From assembly GCA_948907985.1 (NCBI GenBank), contig CAQWMM010000025.1, positions 1 through 33,030 of the forward strand: 33,030 nt of DNA, written 5' to 3'. Under the pieces are notes generated by a model. The model saw only the letters and a program-made list of their open reading frames with translations, was not told the origin of the DNA and did no database searches. Positions within the stretch are counted from its first letter, which is position 1. Every line of letters starts with the position of its first letter. The DNA comes from an uncultured Bacillota bacterium (GTDB lineage Bacteria; Bacillota; Dehalobacteriia; UBA4068; UBA4997). Both the position numbers and the translations under genes were made by a program. This document shows, in pieces, positions 6,089 to 13,817 of this stretch.

Positions 6089-6604
6089 ATGAAATATAAA
6101 GTAATCGGCCACCAATACCGCAACGACCAATGCCTGGTCTGCGGCTGGGACAATCCCCTGGGTTTGGGTTTGGAATTTTGGGAACTGGAAAACGGCGAGC
6201 TGGCCTGCCTGGCCAACTTGAAACAGGGCCACCAAAGCTATCCCGGGCGCGCCCATGGCGGCATCATCTCCGCCCTGCTGGACGAACTGATCGGCCGCGC
6301 TGTTTGCCTGGAAGAGCCGGCCTGTTGGGGTGTTACGGTGGATTTAACCATCAAATACAAAAAACCGGTGCCGCTGGAACAGCCCCTGGTAGCGGTGGGC
6401 AGAGTTACCCGCAACCGCAGCCGGATGTTTGAAGGCAGCGGCGAGATCTATCTGCCGGACGGAACCCTGCTGGCCAGCGCCACCGGCCGTTATATGAAGT
6501 TACCGGTTGATAAAATTGTGGAAAGCGACACGCCAATCTCCGATATGAATTGGCGAATGCTGGACGTGGAAAATCCGCCGGAATATATTGAGCTACCTTA
6601 TTAG
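6089..6604 (+). CDS. PaaI-type hotdog-fold thioesterase
   Basis: A start at ATG 6089 is preferred over TTG 6086 because GGAGGG (6075-6080) then has 8-base spacing. The 171-aa protein has the hotdog core: an HGGIISALLDELIGRA helix (about residues 60-76), where family members keep HGG and a catalytic or polarising Asp/Glu, followed by strands such as TVDLTIKYKKPVPLEQP. This is the PaaI/YbgC-like acyl-CoA thioesterase group; the acyl substrate cannot be read from sequence. The N-terminus has a CLVCG pair of cysteines, common in one subgroup of these proteins. It sits 15 bases before secA in the same operon, where many Firmicutes have hpf/raiA instead. A functional link to secretion is not evident. 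Confidence 0.85.
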   Translation: MKYKVIGHQYRNDQCLVCGWDNPLGLGLEFWELENGELACLANLKQGHQSYPGRAHGGIISALLDELIGRAVCLEEPACWGVTVDLTIKYKKPVPLEQPLVAVGRVTRNRSRMFEGSGEIYLPDGTLLASATGRYMKLPVDKIVESDTPISDMNWRMLDVENPPEYIELPY

Positions 6605-6619
6605 AAAGGATAAAAGTGT

Positions 6620-9331
6620 ATGGGTTTTTTTAAGAATTTATTTGACAGCAACGCCAAGGAAATAAAAAAATATTCGCAGCTGGTTGACCGCATTAATGCG
6701 CTGGAGCCGCAAATGCAGGCCTTGAGTGATTATGATTTGCAGGCCAAAACGGCGGATTTCAAAAACCGTCTGGCGCAGGGGGCCAGCATTAACGACTTTA
6801 TGCTGGAGGCCTACGCCGTGGTGCGCGAGGCCAGCCGCCGCGTGTTGGGTATGCGCCATTTCGACGTACAGCTGATTGGCGGCATGGCTCTGCACGACGG
6901 CCGCATTGCCGAGATGAAAACCGGCGAGGGCAAAACGCTGGTGGCCACCTGCCCGGTTTACCTCAACGCTCTGACCGGCAAAGGCGTGCATGTGGTTACG
7001 GTTAACGAATATCTGTCCGCCCGCGACAGTCAGTGGATGGGCAAGCTTTACAAGTTTTTGGGGCTTTCGGTGGGCCTGATCGGCTATGCCGTTCCCCCCG
7101 CGGAAAAAATCCGCCAGTATAACTGCGATATAACCTTTGGCACCAACAATGAGTTCGGTTTCGATTACCTGCGCGACAATATGGCGGTGCGCCCCGAAAC
7201 ACAGGTACAACGCGAACTGCACTTCGCGATCATTGACGAGGTGGACAGCATTTTGATTGATGAGGCGCGCACCCCCCTAATCATCAGCGGCCAGGCCGAA
7301 AAGCCCACCGAGCGTTATTATCAAATGGCCAAAATTGCCAGCCGGATGCGCCGCGACCAGGATTTTACCATTGACGAAAAAGCGCGGGTGGTTATGCTGA
7401 CGCCGGAGGGCGTGGCGCATGTGGAACAGCTTGTAGGCGTAACCAATCTTTACGACAACGCCAACACCGAAATTAACCACTTTGTGCAGCAGGCCCTAAA
7501 AGCCGAGTTCTTATTCAAACGCGACCGCGATTATGTGGTGAAAGACGGCCAGGTGGTAATCGTCGACGAATTTACCGGCCGTTTAATGGACGGCCGCCGT
7601 TACAGCGACGGCCTACACCAGGCTATTGAGGCCAAAGAAAACGTCATCGTTAAAAACGAGAGCCAAACACTCGCCAGCATCACCCTGCAAAACTACTTCC
7701 GTATGTACCAGAAAATTGCCGGTATGACCGGTACCGCCATGACGGAAGAAGACGAATTTAAGGCCATTTACGGCCTTGACGTGGTGGAAATCCCCACCAA
7801 CAAACCCCTGCAACGCCAGGATAAACCGGACATCATCTACCGCACCGAAAAAGGCAAGTTTGAGGCCGTGGTGGAAGATATTGCCGAGCGCCACGCCGCC
7901 GGCCAACCGGTGTTGGTAGGTACGGTTTCGATTGAAAAGTCCGAGGCTCTAAGCGCGCTGCTGAACAAAAAGCAAATTCCGCACAACGTTTTAAACGCCA
8001 AATATCATGAAAAAGAGGCGGAAATCATTGCCCAGGCCGGCAAATTCGGCGCGGTTACGATTGCCACCAATATGGCTGGCCGCGGCACCGACATTATGCT
8101 GGGCGGCAACCCGGAATTTATGCTGCGTCAGGAGCAGATGCGCGATCCGGAACGCGAATGGACGCTGTTAGAAGAACAGCAATATCTGGATAAATACGCC
8201 GCCGAGGTTAAGGCCGACCGCGAAAAGGTATTGCAAGCCGGGGGCTTAGCGATCATTGGCACCGAGCGGCACGAAAGCCGCCGTATTGACAACCAGCTGC
8301 GCGGTCGTTCTGGCCGCCAGGGCGATATTGGTCAAAGTCAGTTTTATATCTCCATTGAAGACGATTTAATGCGCCGTTTCGGCGGCGACGCCCTGCAAGG
8401 TATGATGGACAAAATCGGCATGGACGATAGTATGCCGATTGAACTGAAGATGATCAGCCGCTCGTTGGAAAACGCCCAGAAAAAAGTTGAGGCACGCAAC
8501 TTCGACATTCGTAAAAACGTGCTAGAATATGACAACGTTATGAATCAGCAGCGCAGTCTAATCTACAAGCAGCGGCAGGATGTTCTGCGCGGCGAAAACC
8601 TGCACGAACAGGTTAAGTTTATGCTTCAGTCTTCGGTAAAAAATATTGTAGAGCGTTACAACAACGTCAGCGAGTTTGTAGAAGAATGGGACCTGCCGGC
8701 CATGGTGCATGAACTGGAGGCCGTTTTGCCCAACATTCTGACCGATCCGGAATTGCAGCCGGCCGAACTGGCTAAACTGGGCAAAAACGAGGTTATCCCC
8801 CTGCTTACGCAAAAGGCCGAGGCCCACTTGGAGGGACGCGCCGAAAATATGGGGCCGGAGATTTTGCAGCAGCTGGAACGCCTGCTGATTCTCAAGGTGG
8901 TTGACGATCACTGGATGGATCACATCGACGCGATGGATCAACTGCGCCAGGGTATTGGTTTCCAGGCTCTCGGCCAGCAAAATCCGGTTACCGTTTATAA
9001 GAACGAAGCCTATAATATGTTTGAGGAAATGGTGGCGGATATTCAGTTAAACGTATCCCGACTGGTGCAGCGGGTGGAAAAAGTGGAGGCTCCTAAAGAA
9101 AAACAAAATCTGGTGGCCAGCCATGGCGGCGAGGGAGAAAGCGCCCCCGCCAGCGGCAGCGGCAAAGGTTCCGCCAAAGCAGCCCCGCCCAAAAAAGTAC
9201 CCGTCCACGTTGGCGAGAAAATCGGCCGCAATGATCCCTGCCCCTGCGGCAGCGGCAAAAAATACAAAAACTGTCATGGCCGCCCCGGCGCCAATAATCC
9301 AACCGGCAGCGAAGATGAAGAAAAAATATAA
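6620..9331 (+). CDS. secA: Protein translocase ATPase SecA
   Basis: The 903-aa product has the complete SecA layout: nucleotide-binding domain 1 with Walker A TGEGKT (101-106) and DEVDSILIDEARTP (206-219), the preprotein cross-linking domain, nucleotide-binding domain 2 with GRGTDIMLGG and a QLRGRSGRQGD motif, the helical scaffold, and a C-terminal zinc-binding tail CPCGSGKKYKNCHG. The tail binds zinc and usually SecB or phospholipids; here it follows a low-complexity Gly/Ser/Ala/Lys/Pro linker. SecA drives secreted proteins through SecYEG, including the two signal-peptide proteins at 885 and 4272. ATG 6620 has an AAAGGA ribosome binding site. prfB follows after 17 bases, the usual Firmicute order. 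Confidence 0.98.
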   Translation: MGFFKNLFDSNAKEIKKYSQLVDRINALEPQMQALSDYDLQAKTADFKNRLAQGASINDFMLEAYAVVREASRRVLGMRHFDVQLIGGMALHDGRIAEMKTGEGKTLVATCPVYLNALTGKGVHVVTVNEYLSARDSQWMGKLYKFLGLSVGLIGYAVPPAEKIRQYNCDITFGTNNEFGFDYLRDNMAVRPETQVQRELHFAIIDEVDSILIDEARTPLIISGQAEKPTERYYQMAKIASRMRRDQDFTIDEKARVVMLTPEGVAHVEQLVGVTNLYDNANTEINHFVQQALKAEFLFKRDRDYVVKDGQVVIVDEFTGRLMDGRRYSDGLHQAIEAKENVIVKNESQTLASITLQNYFRMYQKIAGMTGTAMTEEDEFKAIYGLDVVEIPTNKPLQRQDKPDIIYRTEKGKFEAVVEDIAERHAAGQPVLVGTVSIEKSEALSALLNKKQIPHNVLNAKYHEKEAEIIAQAGKFGAVTIATNMAGRGTDIMLGGNPEFMLRQEQMRDPEREWTLLEEQQYLDKYAAEVKADREKVLQAGGLAIIGTERHESRRIDNQLRGRSGRQGDIGQSQFYISIEDDLMRRFGGDALQGMMDKIGMDDSMPIELKMISRSLENAQKKVEARNFDIRKNVLEYDNVMNQQRSLIYKQRQDVLRGENLHEQVKFMLQSSVKNIVERYNNVSEFVEEWDLPAMVHELEAVLPNILTDPELQPAELAKLGKNEVIPLLTQKAEAHLEGRAENMGPEILQQLERLLILKVVDDHWMDHIDAMDQLRQGIGFQALGQQNPVTVYKNEAYNMFEEMVADIQLNVSRLVQRVEKVEAPKEKQNLVASHGGEGESAPASGSGKGSAKAAPPKKVPVHVGEKIGRNDPCPCGSGKKYKNCHGRPGANNPTGSEDEEKI

Positions 9332-9348
9332 ATGCGAGGTGAATTTTT

Positions 9349-10446
9349 ATGCTTAGCGATTGGAAAAGCCCGCTTGAAAAAGCGCAGACTAAGCTGCACG
9401 AGCTGCAAAAGGCTCTGGATATGACCTGAAAGGAACAGGAGGCCGCCCGCCTGGAAAAGGCCGCGGCCGCGCCCAACTTTTGGGATGATCAGGAGGCTGC
9501 CCAAAAGCTGTTGCAAAAGCTAACGCAGCTTAAGGCGGAAATTAGTCATTTTAACGATTTAACCAGCCAGCAGGAAGACGCGCAAACCCTGTGGGAGTTG
9601 GCCTGCGAAGAGCAGGATGAAAGTTTGGAGCCAGAAATTGAACACGCCTGCCACGCCCTGCAAAAGGAATTGGACAAACTGGAAATTCAGGTGCTGTTCA
9701 GCGGCCCCTATGACGACCACGACTGTATTCTCACTCTGCATGCCGGCGCCGGCGGCACCGAAGCGCAGGACTGGGCGGATATGCTTTATCGTATGTACAG
9801 CCGCTTTTGTGAGAAGAACGGTTTCAAGTGCGAGGTTCTGGACTTTCTGGACGGCGAGGAGGCCGGCCTGAAGAGTATCACCCTGGGTATTGAGGGCGCC
9901 CACGCCTACGGCCACTTCCGCGCGGAAAAGGGCGTGCACCGTTTGGTGCGCATCTCCCCCTTTGACGCCGCCGCCCGCCGCCACACCTCTTTTGCCTCGG
10001 TGGAAGTTATGCCCCAGGTGCAGGAGGATAACGAGATTGAAATCAACCCGGACGACCTGCGCGTAGACACCTACCGCAGCAGCGGCGCGGGCGGCCAGCA
10101 CATCAATAAAACCAGCTCGGCGGTGCGCATTACCCACCTGCCCACCGGGATTGTGGTACAATGCCAGGATGAACGCTCGCAGTTCAATAATAAGGATCGC
10201 GCCATGAAACTGTTAAAGGCCCGCCTGCTGGAAGAAAAAGTTAAGCAGCGCGAGGCAGAAATGGCCGAACTGCGCGGCGAACACGCCGAAATCGGCTGGG
10301 GCAGCCAGATCCGTTCTTACGTTTTTCAGCCTTACCGGCTGGTTAAGGATCATCGCACCAATGCGGAATCCGGCAACGTGGACGCGGTTATGGACGGCGA
10401 CCTGCTGCCCTTTATCAGCGCCTATCTGAAACAATTTAAGGGATAA
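9349..10446 (+). CDS. prfB: Peptide chain release factor 2 with in-frame UGA at codon 27
   Basis: RF2 releases finished proteins at UGA and UAA. The reading frame from ATG 9349 (AGGTGA upstream) to TAA 10446 has 366 codons, the normal RF2 length. It holds the SPF discriminator tripeptide (codons 203-205) and the GGQ catalytic motif (248-250). Codons 1-26 (starting MLSDWKSPLEKAQ) and the segment after the stop (KEQEAARLEK, then PNFWDDQEAAQKL) both look like RF2 and are in the same frame, but codon 27 is TGA (9427-9429). Most bacteria autoregulate RF2 by a +1 frameshift at CUU UGA C; here a +1 shift would leave the RF2 frame. Read-through, reinitiation downstream, or a base error are the options. 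UGA is not reassigned, since several neighbours end in TGA. The gene is called functional because RF2 is essential. Confidence 0.93.
9427..9429 (+). other. In-frame TGA within prfB
   Basis: The context is CTG GAT ATG ACC TGA AAG. By alignment from memory with the Bacillus RF2 N-terminus, the canonical frameshift codon pair (L then D) corresponds to CTG GAT at codons 23-24, so the normal site is lost and a new stop lies three codons further on. AGGAGG at 9437-9442 lies 8 bases before an in-frame CTG (9451), a conceivable restart. No in-frame ATG follows before 9511. Confidence 0.85.
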
Positions 10447-10481
10447 AACCCAATAAAATATTTAATATGGAGGTTTGCCAA

Positions 10482-11294
10482 ATGGACACCATAGAATTAC
10501 AAGCCAAAGCTAAGGAAATAAGGCGGGAAATCATCAAAATGATTACTGCCGCCGGCAGCGGGCATCCCGGCGGTTCGCTTTCCGCCGCCGATATTCTGAC
10601 CGTTCTCTATTTCGACAAAATGAATCTGCGCCCCGAACAGCCCGATTGGCCGGAGCGGGATTATTTCGTGCTCTCCAAGGGGCACGCCGCCCCCGCCCAA
10701 TATGCGGCGCTGGCCTTGCGCGGCTACTTCCCGACAGAGGAGTTGGCCGGACTGCGCAAACTGCACAGCCGCTTGCAGGGCCACCCGGTGAGTACCAAAA
10801 TCCCGGGTATCGACGTCAGCACCGGCTCGCTCGGCCAGGGCGTCAGCGTGGCCTGCGGCCTGGCCAAAGGTCTGAAAATCGACCGACTGCCCAACCATGT
10901 CTACACCATGCTGGGCGACGGCGAATGTCAGGAGGGTCAGGTTTGGGAAGCGCTGATGTTCGCCGCCCATTATCAGCTGGACAATTTAACCGTCATCATC
11001 GACCACAACCGCCTGCAAATCGACGGCAAGGTGGAAAAAGTGATGAATATTGAACCGCTGGACAAAAAGCTGGACGCTTTCGGTTTCAATGTTCTGCTGA
11101 TTAACGGCCACGATATTGAGGCTATCCAGAATGCCATTGACAAGGCCAAAGCCTGCCAGGGTCGCCCCACGGCGATCATTGCCAACACCGTTAAGGGCAA
11201 GGGCGTTTCCTTTATGGAGAACCAGGCCGGCTGGCACGGCACCGCCCCCAAAGCAGACGAGGCGGAACAAGCCTTGCAGGAATTATCGGAATAA
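10482..11294 (+). CDS. Transketolase, N-terminal subunit
   Basis: ATG 10482 is chosen because GGAGG sits just before it; the in-frame ATG at 10467 lies upstream of that site. The 270-aa protein is the thiamine-diphosphate-binding half of a split transketolase: the SAADILTVLYF and SKGHAAPAQYAAL regions, then GDGECQEGQVWEAL, the Mg/ThDP motif, and later DHNRLQIDG. Transketolase moves two-carbon units between sugar phosphates in the non-oxidative pentose phosphate pathway. The matching C-terminal subunit follows after 23 bases. Split transketolases are common in Firmicutes and archaea, so this is not a broken gene. Confidence 0.95.
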   Translation: MDTIELQAKAKEIRREIIKMITAAGSGHPGGSLSAADILTVLYFDKMNLRPEQPDWPERDYFVLSKGHAAPAQYAALALRGYFPTEELAGLRKLHSRLQGHPVSTKIPGIDVSTGSLGQGVSVACGLAKGLKIDRLPNHVYTMLGDGECQEGQVWEALMFAAHYQLDNLTVIIDHNRLQIDGKVEKVMNIEPLDKKLDAFGFNVLLINGHDIEAIQNAIDKAKACQGRPTAIIANTVKGKGVSFMENQAGWHGTAPKADEAEQALQELSE

Positions 11295-11317
11295 GCGCTG
11301 ATAAGGGAGGAGATAAA

Positions 11318-12256
11318 ATGTCTGAAAAAATTGCAACCCGCGAGGCCTACGGCCAAACCCTGGCCGAACTTGCGGCAACTGATAAAAATTTAGTGGTGTT
11401 GGACGCCGACCTTTCCAAATCCACCAAAACCGCGGATTTCGCCAAGGTTTGCCCGGAGCGCTTTATCGACGTTGGTATTGCCGAACAAAATATGATTACG
11501 GTTTCCGCCGGCCTGGCTACCCTGGGCAAAAACGTTTTTTGCAGCTCTTTTGCGATTTTTGCCGTTGGCCGCGCCTTTGAACAAATCCGCAACGCCATCG
11601 CCTATCCCCAGCTGCCGGTAACCATTGCCGCCACCCATGCCGGCCTGACCGTCGGCGAGGACGGCGCAACTCATCAGGCTATTGAGGACGTGGCAATTAT
11701 GCGCGCCGTTCCCAATATGACGGTGATTGTGCCGGCGGACGCGGAAGAAACCCGCCAGGCAGTGCGCCAGCTGGCCGAATATCCCCATCCGGCCTATCTG
11801 CGCCTGGGCCGTCTGGCCGTGGAACAAATTCTGCCGGCGGATTATAAGTTTGAGATTGGCAAAGGCACGGTGCTAAAAGACGGCGGCGACGCGGTGATCT
11901 TTGCCTGCGGCCTGATACTGGGCAAGGCCTTGCAGGCGGCGGAGCAGCTGGCCGCCGAGGGCGTTAAAGCCGCAGTTGTTAATATGCCCACCATTAAACC
12001 GCTGGATACCGAATTGGTTTGCCAAATGGCCAAACAATGCGGCGCGGCTGTTACCGTTGAGGAACACAGCATAATCGGCGGCCTGGGCAGCGCGGTAGCC
12101 GAAACTTTGGCCGAGCACTGCCCCATTCCGCTGGTGCGCGTCGGCGTGAACGATCAGTTCGGCCAATCCGGCAAGCCCGACGAACTGCTGTCCGAATATG
12201 GCTTGACCGCCGAAAATATCGCCGCCAAGGTTAAAGAAGCAATTAGCCGGAAATAA
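11318..12256 (+). CDS. Transketolase, C-terminal subunit
   Basis: The 312-aa protein starts at ATG 11318 after AGGGAGGAG. It carries the pyrimidine-binding domain (DADLSKSTKT, then the RFIDVGIAEQNM motif whose Glu activates the thiamine cofactor, then THAGLTVGEDGATHQ) and the C-terminal domain from about residue 190. It pairs with the N-terminal subunit just upstream to form the active enzyme. A 1-deoxyxylulose-5-phosphate synthase is less likely because the two halves have separate, transketolase-like sequences. A terminator follows at 12274. Confidence 0.95.
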   Translation: MSEKIATREAYGQTLAELAATDKNLVVLDADLSKSTKTADFAKVCPERFIDVGIAEQNMITVSAGLATLGKNVFCSSFAIFAVGRAFEQIRNAIAYPQLPVTIAATHAGLTVGEDGATHQAIEDVAIMRAVPNMTVIVPADAEETRQAVRQLAEYPHPAYLRLGRLAVEQILPADYKFEIGKGTVLKDGGDAVIFACGLILGKALQAAEQLAAEGVKAAVVNMPTIKPLDTELVCQMAKQCGAAVTVEEHSIIGGLGSAVAETLAEHCPIPLVRVGVNDQFGQSGKPDELLSEYGLTAENIAAKVKEAISRK

Positions 12257-12273
12257 ATACTTTTTATAGCGCA

Positions 12274-12304
12274 AAAGCCGCGCCTTGCCAAAAGGAGCGG
12301 CTTT
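12274..12304 (+). terminator. Terminator of the transketolase genes
   Basis: AAAGCCGC (12274-12281) pairs with GCGGCTTT (12297-12304). The T-run after it is short, so termination may be partial. Confidence 0.7.
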
Positions 12305-12341
12305 GCTGCATATAATTTACCTAAGCAATATAAAAAAACTC

Positions 12342-12391
12342 TTGACTTTTTGAGTTCTGTATATTACAATATATTTGTGGAACTCAAAAAG
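12342..12391 (+). promoter_or_regulatory. Promoter inside a perfect inverted operator of the RHH gene
   Basis: TTGACT (12342-12347), 17 bases, TACAAT (12365-12370). A perfect 12-base inverted repeat brackets the -10: CTTTTTGAGTTC (12346-12357) overlaps the end of the -35, and GAACTCAAAAAG (12380-12391) lies just after the start point. This placement suits repression by a dimeric DNA-binding protein, most simply the ribbon-helix-helix product itself. Confidence 0.75.
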
Positions 12392-12403
12392 CGAGGTGAG
12401 TAA

Positions 12404-12574
12404 ATGTCTCCACGAACAGGCAGACCAAAAGTAGCTAACCCCAAAAGGAATGATTTAAAAGTCCGGATGGATGATGAAACCTTAGAACAGCTTGACGCAT
12501 ATTGTCAAGCAAATAGCTTAACTAGAGCAGAAGCCATTAGACAGGGTATAAAGCTACTTTTGACAAAAAAGTAA
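12404..12574 (+). CDS. Ribbon-helix-helix (CopG/MetJ-type) regulator, 56 aa
   Basis: The start is ATG 12404 with GCGAGGTGAG before it; the product has 56 residues. After a basic N-terminal arm (MSPRTGRPKV) comes a beta-strand NDLKVRMDDET, then helix LEQLDAYCQANS, the turn, and helix RAEAIRQGIKLLL: the standard RHH fold. Such proteins bind DNA as dimers through the strand and often repress their own gene, here probably through the inverted repeat at 12346-12391. There is no toxin partner behind it; a convergent small RNA overlaps its 3' end instead. AT-rich compared with its neighbours, so it may be an accessory gene. Confidence 0.85.
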   Translation: MSPRTGRPKVANPKRNDLKVRMDDETLEQLDAYCQANSLTRAEAIRQGIKLLLTKK

Positions 12575-12630
12575 GAGTGCTGGCCACACCGTGGAAAGCA
12601 ACGCCAACACTCTAACCCCAAAATAGAGGT
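12564..12630 (-). ncRNA. Convergent small RNA at the RHH gene
   Basis: A minus-strand promoter at 12637-12665 would start an RNA of about 65 nt near 12630. It folds into a hairpin (AGAGTGCTGGC 12574-12584 against GCCAACACTCT 12603-12613, one mismatch that is a wobble on this strand) followed by TTACTTTTTT. That is a clean intrinsic terminator for the minus strand only. The RNA overlaps the end of the RHH coding region in antisense. It is a candidate regulator of that gene; no ORF is present. Confidence 0.5.
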
Positions 12631-12662
12631 ATAAATATTATAGCATATACCCTCTATTTTGG
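12618..12662. repeat. Long inverted repeat after the RHH gene
   Basis: CCAAAATAGAGGTATA (12618-12633) is inverted at 12646-12662 with one extra base. It contains the minus-strand -10 of the small RNA promoter and may also end the RHH transcript on +. From 12663 to 12752 nothing further is supported except an 11-codon ATG frame without conservation clues. Confidence 0.65.
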
Positions 12663-12665
12663 CAA
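12637..12665 (-). promoter_or_regulatory. Minus-strand promoter facing the RHH gene
   Basis: On the minus strand TTGCCA (complement of 12660-12665), 17 bases, TATAAT (complement of 12637-12642). The promoter is embedded in the inverted repeat at 12618-12662. Confidence 0.6.
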
Positions 12666-12752
12666 TGCTTTTACAAGCAAAAAAATAGGCGGAAATAATG
12701 GATATAATTTTAGAATATGGCGGCATTATATAGCCAAATATGTTCACACAAA

Positions 12753-12785
12753 AATACCCTCGCACTAAAAAGTTGCGAGGGTATT
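12753..12785 (-). terminator. Terminator of the 48-aa ORF
   Basis: AATACCCTCGCA (12753-12764) and TGCGAGGGTATT (12774-12785) form a perfect 12-bp stem with a T-rich tail on the minus strand, 15 bases beyond the stop codon of the small ORF. Confidence 0.8.
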
Positions 12786-12800
12786 ACTATTCAAAAACAG

Positions 12801-12947
12801 TTATCGTTCCAAACCTTTAATATAGGCAGCCAAAATTTTTTCTAACTCATCGGCTGTATATGATTTATCCGGATTGGATTTAATAATTTGCAACAGGTCA
12901 TAAACAGTGGCTTTTTGCATCATGATAATTTCTTTTTCGCTTAGCAT
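12801..12947 (-). CDS. 48-aa conserved-looking small protein, function unknown
   Basis: The frame runs from ATG at 12947 to TAA at 12801, with AAGGGGGG before the start, a consensus promoter upstream and a perfect terminator downstream, so it is a complete transcription unit. The product starts MLSEKEIIMMQKATVYDLLQ and looks like two amphipathic helices with a YTADELEKIL segment; it is soluble with no cysteine or metal motif. The shape resembles a small helical binding protein, but I do not recognise the family. Nothing ties it functionally to the RHH gene, whose unit lies on the other strand. Confidence 0.75.
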   Translation of the reverse strand: MLSEKEIIMMQKATVYDLLQIIKSNPDKSYTADELEKILAAYIKGLER

Positions 12948-12979
12948 TTGTTTAGCCCCCCTTGCTTTAAGATAATTAA

Positions 12980-13008
12980 ATTATAGCATATTTATATTCG
13001 GTTTTCAA
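12980..13008 (-). promoter_or_regulatory. Promoter of the 48-aa ORF
   Basis: On the minus strand TTGAAA (complement of 13003-13008), 17 bases, TATAAT (complement of 12980-12985). It begins just after the HAD gene ends; no terminator is visible between them, so read-through from the HAD operon is possible. Confidence 0.8.
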
Positions 13009-13019
13009 CTATATATTAA

Positions 13020-13817
13020 TTATGCCAAAATAAATTTCTCCAAAAGCTGCCGCACGCCCTCATTATCGTTGGTATCGGCAATATACTGCGCGCAGGCCTT
13101 AAGCTGTGGATGCGCATTGGCCATCGCCACGCCCAGCCCGGCATATTCAAGCATACTTTGGTCGTTTAAGCCGTCGCCAACGGCAATCATTTCTTCCCGG
13201 TCGATACCATAAAGCCTGCCAATTTGGGCAATAGCCGCCCCTTTAGAAACCTGGCTGTTAAACAATTCTAAAAAGGTGGGTTGAGAGGTGCAAAAAGTAA
13301 CTTCATCAAACATATCCTCGCTAAGTTCCCGCTCAAAGCGCGCAATCTGCGGCGGCTCGTCATACCAAAGGATTTTGGTAACGCCCGCCGCCAGCGCCTC
13401 CTCAATATCCGTCAGCAAAATTGCTTCCATCCCGGCCAGTTCCTGATATTTGGCGATGCGCTCATCCAGACGGTTGCCATAAAGCCGGTTGCCCGCCCAA
13501 ATGCACATTGTGGTATCATACTGCCGCCCCAGCGCAAAAATCCGCCGGGCGTCCTCCGGCTTAAGTCCCCGCTCAAACAAAACCTCGCCGGTATCGCCGC
13601 GCATAATCAGCGCCCCGTTATAAGTGATAATCGGCCCTGGCAGCTCCAGAATTTTTTGATATTTAGCCACGCCCCGCACCGAGCGCCCGGTGGCAATAAC
13701 AAACAACACGCCCTTTGCAATAACCCTTTTAATAGCGCTGACGGTAGCCGGCGCTATTTTTTTCTGGCTGTCCAGCAGCGTGCCGTCCATATCCACCGCA
13801 ACCATTTTATATTTCAT
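13020..13817 (-). CDS. Cof-type HAD phosphatase
   Basis: The start is ATG at 13817, overlapping the last 11 bases of the upstream phosphatase gene; a longer open frame to 14027 only shadows that gene. The 265-aa product has HAD motif I DMDGTLLDS (Asp nucleophile and acid at 9 and 11), motif II TGRS, a conserved Lys after VSKGAAIAQIG, and motif IV GDGLND. The large cap between motifs II and III places it in the IIB/Cof group, which dephosphorylates sugar phosphates, flavin or pyridoxal phosphate. The substrate is not predictable. Translational coupling to the phosphatase gene is likely. Confidence 0.9.
   Translation of the reverse strand: MKYKMVAVDMDGTLLDSQKKIAPATVSAIKRVIAKGVLFVIATGRSVRGVAKYQKILELPGPIITYNGALIMRGDTGEVLFERGLKPEDARRIFALGRQYDTTMCIWAGNRLYGNRLDERIAKYQELAGMEAILLTDIEEALAAGVTKILWYDEPPQIARFERELSEDMFDEVTFCTSQPTFLELFNSQVSKGAAIAQIGRLYGIDREEMIAVGDGLNDQSMLEYAGLGVAMANAHPQLKACAQYIADTNDNEGVRQLLEKFILA

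Noticed and set aside
9427..9429. UGA reassigned to a sense codon, or selenocysteine
   Set aside because: Several complete genes in the window end in TGA, and no cysteine-equivalent position or SECIS-like hairpin is evident at this site.
9332..9430. A +1 frameshift reading of prfB from ATG 9332
   Set aside because: That frame gives a basic, cysteine-containing sequence unlike RF2; the ATG 9349 frame matches RF2 on both sides of the stop.
12698..12733. 11-codon ATG frame after the RHH gene
   Set aside because: It has a partial ribosome binding site but is too short, and no promoter is close by on that strand.
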